Part shown: positions 54,198-62,347 of the stretch, one piece after another
Layout of the letters: each line of letters opens with the position of its first letter
Position numbering within the stretch: the stretch's first letter is position 1
Assembly: GCF_002407605.1 (NCBI RefSeq)
Contig: NZ_NXGV01000004.1
Location: 211,391 to 275,390 of the forward strand
Source of the DNA: Marinobacter sp. ANT_B65
GTDB taxonomy: Bacteria; Pseudomonadota; Gammaproteobacteria; Pseudomonadales; Oleiphilaceae
DNA: 64,000 nucleotides
Direction: 5' to 3'
Program-made: the position numbers and the translations under genes
Notes under the pieces: generated by a model
Seen by the model: only the letters and a program-made list of their open reading frames with translations
What the model was told of the DNA's origin: nothing
Database searches by the model: none

Positions 54198-55118
54198 TCA
54201 GAACGGATCCCAGCTGAATACGTCCGCAGAGCGGCTCAGGGGATAAAAATCCGCTTCAAAGGCAGGCAACACCCTGCTCAGAACCGTCTCAGGGGTCCAG
54301 CCGTCAGACGTGTGAGCAGCGCGGAACGGACGTGGCTGGGAGAACAGGAAGATCTCGTTGTTACGCACACCGAAGATCTGGCCTGTCACGTTCTTGGCCT
54401 GGTCGCTGCACAGGGACACTGCCAGAGTGGCGATCTTGTCTGGTGTCATCTGCTGGATCTTGGCTACACGCGCCTTCTGAGCTTCGTCGTCTGTAGGAAT
54501 AGTTCCGATCAGACGGCTCCAGGCGAACGGAGCGATACAGTTAGAAGTTACCCCGAAACGCTGCATGTCCAGCGCCATGGATTTGGACAGCCCAACGATA
54601 CCCATTTTGGCGGCAGCGTAGTTGGCCTGACCGAAGTTGCCAATCAAACCGGAGGTGGACGTCATGTTGACGAAAGTACCGCTGCCCTGTTCTCGGAAAA
54701 TCGGCGCTGCAGCACGGCTTACGTTGAAGGTTCCCTTCAGGTGTACCGCAAGCACTGCGTCAAAATCTTCCTCGGTCATCTTGTGGAAAATCACGTCGCG
54801 CAGGTTGCCGGCATTGTTGATTACACCGTCAAGACGACCAAAGGTATCGATGGCCGACTGTACAATCTTCTGACCACCTTCCCAGGACGTCACGCTGTCA
54901 AAGTTGGCAACGGCATCGCCGCCTGCAGCCTTGATTTCGTTTACCACTTCCTGGGCCGGGGTGGCATCGTTACCAGAACCATCAGCGTTACCACCGATGT
55001 CGTTAACCACCACTCTGGCACCTTTTTCTGCCAGCATCAGTGCAGTCGCACGGCCAATACCACGGCCGGCTCCGGTAACCACGATGACTTTGCCTTCCAG
55101 AAGTTTTTTATCGCTCAT
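54198..55118 (-). CDS. Short-chain dehydrogenase (MFE-2/HSD17B4-like 3-hydroxyacyl-CoA dehydrogenase)
   Basis: A 306-residue SDR. Cofactor motif TGAGRGIG (15-22) with Asp40 suggesting NAD preference, NNAG (101-104), catalytic Ser in NMTSTSG, Tyr167 and Lys171 in YAAAK. The stretch VVVNDIGGNADGSGNDATPA is like the dehydrogenase unit of peroxisomal MFE-2. With the MaoC hydratase it completes hydration and oxidation before the thiolase. TAGGAGG precedes the ATG. Confidence 0.9.
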   Translation of the reverse strand: MSDKKLLEGKVIVVTGAGRGIGRATALMLAEKGARVVVNDIGGNADGSGNDATPAQEVVNEIKAAGGDAVANFDSVTSWEGGQKIVQSAIDTFGRLDGVINNAGNLRDVIFHKMTEEDFDAVLAVHLKGTFNVSRAAAPIFREQGSGTFVNMTSTSGLIGNFGQANYAAAKMGIVGLSKSMALDMQRFGVTSNCIAPFAWSRLIGTIPTDDEAQKARVAKIQQMTPDKIATLAVSLCSDQAKNVTGQIFGVRNNEIFLFSQPRPFRAAHTSDGWTPETVLSRVLPAFEADFYPLSRSADVFSWDPF

Positions 55119-55209
55119 GACACCCTCCTACAGGTCTCTTATTGTCTGATTATTGATTTATTGGTGCAGTGAAACACTGCGGGGAAATCGAATCTGGTAC
55201 GTCCACCAT

Positions 55210-56877
55210 TCAGGCGTTACTCACCAGGTTTCTTGCAATAACTTTAAGCGCGAGGGTTTCTTCGGCACCCTCAAAAATAGACAGCACCCGGGCATCGACG
55301 AAATAGCGGCTCACCGCGGTTTCTTCGGCATACCCCATGCCTCCATGAATCTGCATCGCTTCGCGGGTAACCCACTCGGCAGCACGACAGCTGAACAACT
55401 TGACCAGGCTCGCTTCCATCTGCCCGGCTCCATCGTCCATCATGCGCGCAACCGCATAGCTGAACTGGCGGGATGCCGTCAGGGTTGCCATGATCCTCCC
55501 GAGTTTTACCCGGGTAAGCTGATAGTCACCCACAGGGCTACCAAACACCTTGCGCTCACGGGAGTAACTCAAGGCCTTCTCGAAGGCTGCCTGCATAACT
55601 CCGGTAGCCCGCGCTGCGGTCTGGATACGGCCACCTGAGAAGCCGGCCATGGTGAAATAGAAGCCTTTACCACGGCCATTTTCCTCACCAATCAGTCGGT
55701 CAGCAGGTACGAAGTAATCCTCGAAAAAAACATCATAGGAATGCATACCGCGATAACCCAGGGTGGCAATCGCCTTGCCCTGAATCACCCCGCCTCCGGG
55801 CTGCCGGTGAGAAAATTCATGACCGGAAGCAGGCGGCTTTTCTACCAGGAAGAGACTCAGCCCTTTGTGCCCCAGCGCAGAATCGGACTCGGTACGGGCC
55901 ATGGTCAGCAGCAGGCTGGCCTTGCCGGCAAAGGTACACCAGGTTTTGCTGCCATTGAGCACCCAGCCTCCGTCCACTGGCGTGGCCCGGAGCCCAAGAG
56001 ATGCAACATCAGAGCCGTAGTTCGGCTCGGTAATAGCAATGGCGCACAACTTTTCGCCTGATGCGATTTGCGGCAACCAGGTTTCCTGCTGAGCTGGTGT
56101 GCCCCCCTGCAACAACGCCTTGGCAGCGATTTCCGGACGGGTAATCAGGGAACCCGCAGCACCCAGAGAAGCTTTTGAAAGCTCTTCTGTAACCACAATC
56201 ATGCCAAGACTGTCGTCATGGTCGTCTGGCTGCAGCCCCCCGAAACGCTCCGGGATGCTGATACCAAAACAACCGAGTTCTGCGGCCTGGCTGAGAATGT
56301 CATCAGGAATATCGAGGTCCTTGCGGTGGATTTCCTCCGCCAGTGGTGCAACCACATCAGCACCAAAGCGTGCAAACATGTCACGGACCATTTCCTTGTC
56401 TTCGCTCAACAGGCTCGGCAGGCGACTGCTGCCACGCTCGGTAACAGCTGTACCAATACCGGCGAGAAACTCAGCACTGCCGTAGCGGGCACTCATGTTG
56501 CGGATGGCAGTTGCTCCGTAGAGTGCAGACACTTCCACAACATCCAGGCCCAGATCCGCTGCCCGGGTAACCAGGCGCTGGAGAACCGAACCAACCGCTT
56601 CAGCGGTGAACGCAAGAGCAGTATCTGTTGCAACGTGATCGACATCTCCAAGCTTGCGTGCGTATGAGCACAGCTCGCGGGCGGCGCCCAGTTCAGCGGT
56701 ACAGAAGGCAAGCTCGTAACAGCCCAGTTGATGATCGTCCAACAGCTTCCCATCCAGCTTGCCATTCACCGTGCAGGCCACCCTGAGATTCTTCAGTGCC
56801 CGACGGACAAACGGCTCAACCGTGTTGACGCTACTGTCTGCAAGTTCAAGAGCTGCTGTCTGTTCACCGAGACTCAT
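55210..56877 (-). CDS. mcd: Acyl-CoA dehydrogenase with N-terminal extension, methylsuccinyl-CoA dehydrogenase (Mcd)-like
   Basis: A 555-residue protein, about 170 residues longer than common ACADs. Residues 1-160 form a helical extension (KLLDDHQLGCYELAFCTAEL is typical), then a normal ACAD: ITEPNYGSDVASLGLRA, GGGVIQGKAIATLGYRGMHS and FEGAEETLALKVIARN with Glu536 at the MCAD-type base position. The extension and length match methylsuccinyl-CoA dehydrogenase of the ethylmalonyl-CoA pathway, which yields mesaconyl-C1-CoA. A neighbouring Mct-like gene supports this. A longer branched acyl-CoA remains possible. Confidence 0.82.
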   Translation of the reverse strand: MSLGEQTAALELADSSVNTVEPFVRRALKNLRVACTVNGKLDGKLLDDHQLGCYELAFCTAELGAARELCSYARKLGDVDHVATDTALAFTAEAVGSVLQRLVTRAADLGLDVVEVSALYGATAIRNMSARYGSAEFLAGIGTAVTERGSSRLPSLLSEDKEMVRDMFARFGADVVAPLAEEIHRKDLDIPDDILSQAAELGCFGISIPERFGGLQPDDHDDSLGMIVVTEELSKASLGAAGSLITRPEIAAKALLQGGTPAQQETWLPQIASGEKLCAIAITEPNYGSDVASLGLRATPVDGGWVLNGSKTWCTFAGKASLLLTMARTESDSALGHKGLSLFLVEKPPASGHEFSHRQPGGGVIQGKAIATLGYRGMHSYDVFFEDYFVPADRLIGEENGRGKGFYFTMAGFSGGRIQTAARATGVMQAAFEKALSYSRERKVFGSPVGDYQLTRVKLGRIMATLTASRQFSYAVARMMDDGAGQMEASLVKLFSCRAAEWVTREAMQIHGGMGYAEETAVSRYFVDARVLSIFEGAEETLALKVIARNLVSNA

Positions 56878-56955
56878 GCTAAACCTTCCTGACTCTTTGA
56901 ATTCTGTGAAAATGACCGGGCAGACCCTTCAGTGCTCTGCCCCGGATAAACAGCT

Positions 56956-58155
56956 CTACTCGTACCGGCCGATAATCGAGATACTGCAGATATTCTGGTG
57001 CGGGAAGCCTCCCAGATTGTGATTCAGAGCCAGTCGCGGATTCTTCAGCTGGCGTTCACCTGCCCGACCATGAAATTGCAGGTAATTTTCATAGATCATC
57101 CGCATGCCCGAGGCACCAATCGGGTGACCAAAACACTTGAGGCCGCCATCAATCTGGCAGGGAATCCGGCCGTCCGCATCAAAGTCACCGTTAAGCACAT
57201 CCCAAACAGCCTGACCGTCATCGGAGAGCTGGAGGTCTTCCATGGTGACCAGTTCGGTAATCGAGAAGCAGTCGTGCACCTCTGTCATGTCGATCTCTTC
57301 ACGTGGCTTGCTGATACCAGCCTCGTTGTATGCATTTTGGGCAGCGACCCGGGTTGTTTGCAGATATGAACCGTCCCACTTGCTGAAGCCAGCCTCTTCA
57401 CCGTTGGAAGCCGCCAACTGCAGGGCTTTGACGGAAACCAGGTCTGCCTTGCCCAGGGCCCGGGCAATTTCCGGCGTGCAGACGATGGCGCAGGCAGCAC
57501 CATCACTTACACCACAGCAGTCATACAGACCAATGGGCTCCGCGATATAGGGTGCATTGATAGCCTGCTCTTCAGTGATTTCACGCTGCAGGTGGGCCTT
57601 GGGATTCTTTGCGCCATTGGCGTGACTCTTCACGGAGATATGAGCCATGGCCCGCTTGAGGTCAGCTTTTTCAATGCCATACTTCGCGCGGTAACCACTG
57701 GCAAGCTGGGCGAAGGCGCCTGGCGCAGAGAGGTTCGGCCAGTACATATCGTTTTCAACACCGCGAGTACGCTGGGGCAAGCCTCCGTAGCCAACGTCCT
57801 TCAGCTTTTCCACACCCAGAGCCAGGGCGATATCACAGGCACCGGATGCTACGGCATAGACTGCACCGCGGAATGCCTCAGTTCCGGTCGCACACATGTT
57901 CTCGACCTTGGTCACCGGAATATTCGGCAAACGCAGTGCTATGGACAAAGGCATTGCACTGGAACCAACATTGGACGCATCAATACCGGCACCAAACCAT
58001 GCCATCTGAATCTGGCCCTTTTCGATACCCGCATCAGCCAGCCCTTCTTCAAATGCCTCAGACATCAGATCAGCCGGGCTCATATCCCAACGCTCACCAA
58101 ATTTGCTGCACCCCATTCCGAGGATCACTACCTTATCTTTGATTCCACTAGCCAT
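56956..58155 (-). CDS. Thiolase (SCP2/acetyl-CoA acetyltransferase-like)
   Basis: A 399-residue thiolase with Cys88 in ENMCATGTEA, His294 and Cys296 in HDCFSITE, and His344 in CFGHPIGASG, so all catalytic positions are present. It cleaves 3-oxoacyl-CoA at the end of each cycle. It sits directly after the thiolase-fold/DUF35 fusion gene (28-bp gap). In archaea and in sterol catabolism DUF35 proteins form stable complexes with thiolases, so the two may work together. Confidence 0.92.
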   Translation of the reverse strand: MASGIKDKVVILGMGCSKFGERWDMSPADLMSEAFEEGLADAGIEKGQIQMAWFGAGIDASNVGSSAMPLSIALRLPNIPVTKVENMCATGTEAFRGAVYAVASGACDIALALGVEKLKDVGYGGLPQRTRGVENDMYWPNLSAPGAFAQLASGYRAKYGIEKADLKRAMAHISVKSHANGAKNPKAHLQREITEEQAINAPYIAEPIGLYDCCGVSDGAACAIVCTPEIARALGKADLVSVKALQLAASNGEEAGFSKWDGSYLQTTRVAAQNAYNEAGISKPREEIDMTEVHDCFSITELVTMEDLQLSDDGQAVWDVLNGDFDADGRIPCQIDGGLKCFGHPIGASGMRMIYENYLQFHGRAGERQLKNPRLALNHNLGGFPHQNICSISIIGRYE

Positions 58156-58183
58156 TTTTATTCACCTGTATTCGCTGCGTGTG

Positions 58184-59632
58184 TTATTGCTGGACCGGGG
58201 TAGCCTTCCAGAAGTATTTCCGGAATCCCCGCTGGTTATCGAACTGCCGGATACGGAAGTGCAAGGAAACCTCAACCCCTGTATCCATGCCACCAGGCTC
58301 CACCTCGGTGAAGTCCATCATCAGTCGACCGCCGCCTTCAAACTCCACCAGGCCGAAGTAGGCAGGCGGATTCCAGTCAAACGTCAGGCGGTCAGCCGTC
58401 CAGGTCATCACACGCCCTTTAGCCTTTGCCATCGGGTGATCATCCTGGCTGTCCAGGGCGCCACATTCAGGGTTAACACAGTATTTTTCCTTGGGAATCT
58501 GAACCGTGCCGCAGCTGCGGCATTTACCACCGATGAATCCGGTCAGCAGGTCCTTGCGGCGATACATGGCCGCCAGATAGCTTTGCTTGTCCAGCTCTCC
58601 GCGCTTACCAACCTCACGATCCACCAGATTGTTGAAACTGAGGAACTTGTTGTAGTTGGTATCTTCACGACGGCGGGCCAGAGCGCCACCAAAACCAGTT
58701 TTCGGACGCTTGCCTGCGATAGCATCAGTTGCCCGCAACAGCACCGCGTCGGTGCCCTGACCAAACCCGGTCAGCAGAATCAGATCACCGGCTTTGGCTT
58801 TCTCCAGCACGCTGGTAAGCAGCAGAACAGGGTGAGCCACGCCGGTCACACCTATGCCACCAATGTGGTTATCTGCAACAGCATCTGCAGCAATTCCTAT
58901 AGCCTTGGCAACCGCAGCCGGGGTACGGGCCTGATCAGAAGCCAGTACAAAATGAGCAATCTCGGAAGCCTTCACACCGGTTTTTTCCAGCAGGCGTGAT
59001 ACCGCCAGTGGCACACTTTTCATATAACCTTCGTCACGGATCCAGCGCTCTTCCCACTCGTAGTCGATGGTGGAATCTTCACCCCTGTAGTGGTCTACAA
59101 AATCGGTCACGTAGGTTTCACTGCCCAGGTACTCGGCAATCACATCTTCATTTCCAACTGCGATAGCTGCAGCGCCATCACCCCACAGCATCTCGGCACG
59201 GGAGCCACACTTGCTGCGACGGTGCTCGGAGGCAAGCAACAGAGCGTTGCCCCTGGCAGAAGCGCCAGCTTCCAGCATGGAGATCAGCGCAGAGGTTGCA
59301 GCACGCTGGGAAGCGGCAACATCCATAGTGCGCAGACTGCTCCCCAGATTCAGCGCCTGGCTTGCGACAACGGAGTTCTGGCGGTCAAGGAATGGCAGAG
59401 TGGTCGATGCCAGATACAGGGAATTGACATCGGCCGTTCCCAGAGCTGACAAACAGTCCTGACCGGCCTCAACAGCCATGGTGATAGTGTCTTCGTCCCA
59501 GTTGCAGACACTACGTTCACCCTTGGCCAGGCCGCGCAGACTGGCATCAAACCAGTCATTGGCATCAGCAATGGCAGACTTCAACAGGCGGGTCCGGGGA
59601 ATGTAGGCACCGTAGGCGGTAATACCAGACAT
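58184..59632 (-). CDS. HMG-CoA synthase-like (thiolase-fold) domain fused to DUF35 zinc ribbon/OB-fold
   Basis: A 482-residue two-part protein. Residues 1-310 resemble archaeal/bacterial HMG-CoA synthase or KAS III-type proteins (GITAYGAYIPRTRL, MLWGDGAAAIAVG, LLTGFGQGTDAVLL). Residues 345-465 are DUF35: zinc cysteines Cys371, Cys374, Cys385 and Cys390, then an OB-fold. In the motif where synthases have the acyl-accepting Cys, the sequence is MDVAASQRAATSAL, with Gln109 in its place. Acyl transfer by Cys is therefore unlikely. It may decarboxylate, or hold the adjacent thiolase and substrate. AAGGA supports the ATG at 59632. Confidence 0.85.
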   Translation of the reverse strand: MSGITAYGAYIPRTRLLKSAIADANDWFDASLRGLAKGERSVCNWDEDTITMAVEAGQDCLSALGTADVNSLYLASTTLPFLDRQNSVVASQALNLGSSLRTMDVAASQRAATSALISMLEAGASARGNALLLASEHRRSKCGSRAEMLWGDGAAAIAVGNEDVIAEYLGSETYVTDFVDHYRGEDSTIDYEWEERWIRDEGYMKSVPLAVSRLLEKTGVKASEIAHFVLASDQARTPAAVAKAIGIAADAVADNHIGGIGVTGVAHPVLLLTSVLEKAKAGDLILLTGFGQGTDAVLLRATDAIAGKRPKTGFGGALARRREDTNYNKFLSFNNLVDREVGKRGELDKQSYLAAMYRRKDLLTGFIGGKCRSCGTVQIPKEKYCVNPECGALDSQDDHPMAKAKGRVMTWTADRLTFDWNPPAYFGLVEFEGGGRLMMDFTEVEPGGMDTGVEVSLHFRIRQFDNQRGFRKYFWKATPVQQ

Positions 59633-59708
59633 GTGATTTCCTTCCTTTCTTGTTATGCAATTCCGGCAACTCATATTGATAGCCGGAATTGCCAGATTAA
59701 TAGCCGGA

Positions 59709-60848
59709 TTAGAGAGAGCGGGCGATAACCAGCTTCATGACTTCGGAGGCTCCGCCATAAATACGGCGAACGCGGGCGTCGACAAACATGCGGGCAATCG
59801 GGTACTCACTCATGTAGCCGTAGCCGCCGAATAACTGCAGACACTTATCGACCATCACACCTTCGTTCTCGGTGGTCCACAGTTTGGCCATAGCACCTTC
59901 TTCCGGCGTCAGGGTGCCTTCCGCACATTTTTTGATGCACTGATCGAGAAAGGCCCAGCCAACTTCCAGATTGGTCTTGATATCAGCCAGAGTGAACTGG
60001 GTATTCTGAAAATCTGCCAGTGCCTGCCCAAACATCTTGCGCTCTTTAACATAGGCATTAGTGACATCAAAAGCGCGCTGGGCTTCAGCCTGGGCACGGC
60101 AGGCTATGGTGATTCGCTCGCGGGGCAACTCACGCATCATCATGGTAAAGCCCTCACCTTCCCGGCCCACCAGGTTGGAGACAGGGACACGAACATCCTG
60201 AAAAAACATTTCAGAGGTATCTGCGGCTTTCTGGCCAATTTTGTCCAGATTGCGGCCGCGCTCAAAGCCCGGGCGATCGGCTTCTACGATGATCATGCTG
60301 ATGCCACGGGCACCCTTACCAGGCTCAGTGACACATGCCAGCAGAACAAAATCTGAGTTTTGCCCGTTGGTGATATAGGTTTTCTGGCCATTGATGACGT
60401 ACTCATCACCGTCACGGACAGCCGAGGTACGGATCGCCTTGAGATCACTGCCGGCTCCGGGTTCGGTCATACCGATTGAGGCGATCACCTCACCTGAAAC
60501 CATCCCCGGCAGCCACCGGCGCTTCTGGTCTTCAGTACCTGCATTCATCAGGTAGTAAGCGACAATATCTGCACTCACCGAAAAACCGACACTGGCTCCA
60601 CCTATGGCGTATCCAGTTTCCTCTGACAGCGCCATGTTGTAGAGGAAGTCGGCTCCAGGTCCACCGTATTCTTCAGGCACGCCACAGCACAGAAAACCGT
60701 TCTCACCCGCCTTGCGCCAGAATGCTTTGGGTACGATGCCGTCCTTTTCCCACTGCTCGATATTAGGTTCAAGCTCTTCGCGGAAAAACCGGCGGGCGTT
60801 CGCTCGGAACAGCTCGTGATCGCTGCTATAGATAGAACGGTTTTGCAT
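59709..60848 (-). CDS. Acyl-CoA dehydrogenase (isovaleryl/long-chain type)
   Basis: A 379-residue ACAD. GMTEPGAGSDLKAIRTSA (127-144) and IYGGASEVMKLVIARSL at the C-terminus are typical; Glu244 in LPRERITIA is the likely base. GAGGG precedes the ATG at 60848. It resembles the ACAD at 13600 in layout and motifs. First gene of the ten-gene operon and divergent from a LysR gene, so it probably starts the beta-oxidation cycle. Confidence 0.91.
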   Translation of the reverse strand: MQNRSIYSSDHELFRANARRFFREELEPNIEQWEKDGIVPKAFWRKAGENGFLCCGVPEEYGGPGADFLYNMALSEETGYAIGGASVGFSVSADIVAYYLMNAGTEDQKRRWLPGMVSGEVIASIGMTEPGAGSDLKAIRTSAVRDGDEYVINGQKTYITNGQNSDFVLLACVTEPGKGARGISMIIVEADRPGFERGRNLDKIGQKAADTSEMFFQDVRVPVSNLVGREGEGFTMMMRELPRERITIACRAQAEAQRAFDVTNAYVKERKMFGQALADFQNTQFTLADIKTNLEVGWAFLDQCIKKCAEGTLTPEEGAMAKLWTTENEGVMVDKCLQLFGGYGYMSEYPIARMFVDARVRRIYGGASEVMKLVIARSL

Positions 60849-61041
60849 AAAATTTCCCTCTTTAATACGTTTGATCAGGTGTGATTCCGAACTTAAGTCA
60901 CCCAAAGCAGGATGCAGCGGAGCCCGCAATGCGCGGGGAAACCGGATATGAACAACCGTATCAGCAAGGAAAAACTACAGCAATTATATACTTTTTATAT
61001 CTGCCATCTTATTTGAGCATAGCTTGAGAGCGCAATTATCC

Positions 61042-61058
61042 TTATGCCTTTCTGATAA
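61042..61058. promoter_or_regulatory. Palindrome TTAT-N9-ATAA, LysR-box candidate
   Basis: TTATGCCTTTCTGATAA lies 55 bp upstream of the LysR gene in the 265-bp region shared with the divergent ACAD operon. A similar dyad, TTATC-N7-GATAA, precedes the porin gene. Both could be sites of the adjacent LysR protein. The rest of the divergent region is AT-rich near 60980-61000, a likely place for the ACAD-operon promoter. Confidence 0.4.
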
Positions 61059-61113
61059 AAGTGATATAGAGTAAGAAAAATGAATACTTTAATGTTATAG
61101 AAGAGACCCCCTC

Positions 61114-62136
61114 ATGGCCTTCAACCTCAATATCGACCTGCGCCAGCTCAACACCTTTCTCACCGTTGCCGATACTGGCAGTTTCAGTCGCGCCTCCGAA
61201 AAACTGTTCGTGGCGCAACCAGCACTGAGCCGCCAGATCCGCATGCTGGAGGAAGCCCTGAATGTAGACGTTTTTGTCCGCCACGGGCGCGGCGTAGTAC
61301 TCACAGCCGCCGGTGAACTGCTCTACGAAAGAGCCAGGACACTGCTGCAGAGTCTGGAACGAACCCAGGCGGACGTCACCGCCGTCGCAGGCGAGGTTAC
61401 TGGCCAGGTTGTGTTGGGCTTGCTACCAACGGTAACCCACAGCTTTTCAGGCACCATCGTTGAGCAATACCGCAAACAATTCCCTCAGGTCCATCTTGCA
61501 GTCCGGTCCGCCATGAGCGGCACCCTGCAACAGATGGTCATGCAACACCGGGCTAACATTGCCATCACCTATCACCACAGCAACCACAAAAACCTGCGAT
61601 ACCGGCCGCTGATAGAGGAACGGCTTTATCTGATTTCGCCAACCAACACCAAGGTGTCTAACCGCTCCGAGATCACACTTGAAGAAGTGCTGGACCTGCC
61701 ATTGGTCATGCCGGAAGAAAAACACGGTCTGCGGGTGGCCATGGAAAAACAGGCGGCAGACCGGAAAAAAAGCCTCAACCTTGCCCTGGAAGTCAGCGCA
61801 TGGCCTATGCTGACCGACATGGTGCGTCGCGGCCTGGGCTACACCATCCTTTCATCAGCCGCCGTTCATGACATGACTCAGCGCAACGAAGTCGTCGCCG
61901 TCCCCATTGTGTCCCCGGAAATCAAACGCACCCTGTCCCTTGTCACACCCACTGACCTGCCCTCCTCTGTGGCCACAACAAAGCTGGCGGAAATCATCAT
62001 GCAGCAGGTGGCCGAACAGGTAAAAGCGGGCACCTGGAAAGGCGAGCTTCTTTTTAATCCCAAAGACATAAAACAGTCGGCCAGCGAAACCGGTAAAGCC
62101 GGGAACACCAGTGACGTGCAGGAAATTCTCGAGTAA
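61114..62136 (+). CDS. LysR-family transcriptional regulator
   Basis: A 340-residue regulator. The winged helix spans about residues 8-68 (LRQLNTFLTVADTGSFSRAS, FVAQPALSRQIRMLEEAL). The effector domain begins with VVLGLLPTVTHSF, as in Cbl/Nac-like and many acid-responsive LysR proteins. Divergent from the ten-gene operon and upstream of the porin, so it probably controls one or both. The C-terminal 35 residues are a hydrophilic tail. Confidence 0.9.
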   Translation: MAFNLNIDLRQLNTFLTVADTGSFSRASEKLFVAQPALSRQIRMLEEALNVDVFVRHGRGVVLTAAGELLYERARTLLQSLERTQADVTAVAGEVTGQVVLGLLPTVTHSFSGTIVEQYRKQFPQVHLAVRSAMSGTLQQMVMQHRANIAITYHHSNHKNLRYRPLIEERLYLISPTNTKVSNRSEITLEEVLDLPLVMPEEKHGLRVAMEKQAADRKKSLNLALEVSAWPMLTDMVRRGLGYTILSSAAVHDMTQRNEVVAVPIVSPEIKRTLSLVTPTDLPSSVATTKLAEIIMQQVAEQVKAGTWKGELLFNPKDIKQSASETGKAGNTSDVQEILE

Positions 62137-62192
62137 TTCGCACCAGCCTGGGCGGAAGGCAAACTCATGGTATACCGTGGACGCATAGGACT

Positions 62193-62209
62193 TATCGAAT
62201 ATAGATAAT
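62193..62209. promoter_or_regulatory. Palindrome TTATC-N7-GATAA upstream of the porin gene
   Basis: TTATCGAATATAGATAA, a 5-bp dyad with 7-bp centre, lies 139 bp before the porin start. Its reverse complement shares 12 bases with the sequence at 47427-47438. Possible LysR operator; see the similar dyad at 61042-61058. Confidence 0.4.
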
Positions 62210-62347
62210 TGTTGGAGGCATTATCCGCTGCTAGCGTGTTTCCTGCCGTGCAACGGCGAGCGACACCGCAGGCACCAGGGCAGAAATCAGAAAAACCCGG
62301 GCCAGCGGACATAATTCCAACAAAAATATCTGAGACAGGTACTCCCT

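Noticed and set aside
54108..55172. Plus-strand open frame of 354 codons opposite the SDR gene
   Set aside because: The minus-strand SDR has complete cofactor and catalytic motifs, so this is its shadow.
31468..60848. Reading the region as a sterol or bile-acid degradation cluster
   Set aside because: Two-subunit ACADs, a racemase and DUF35 recall sterol side-chain genes, but no ring-degrading enzymes (ketosteroid dehydrogenase, KshA, HsaC-type) are present in the window.
61699..61708. A CCATTGG match to the AraC-type half-site inside the LysR gene
   Set aside because: It lies within coding sequence, has no partner half-site 22 bp away and no promoter elements around it.
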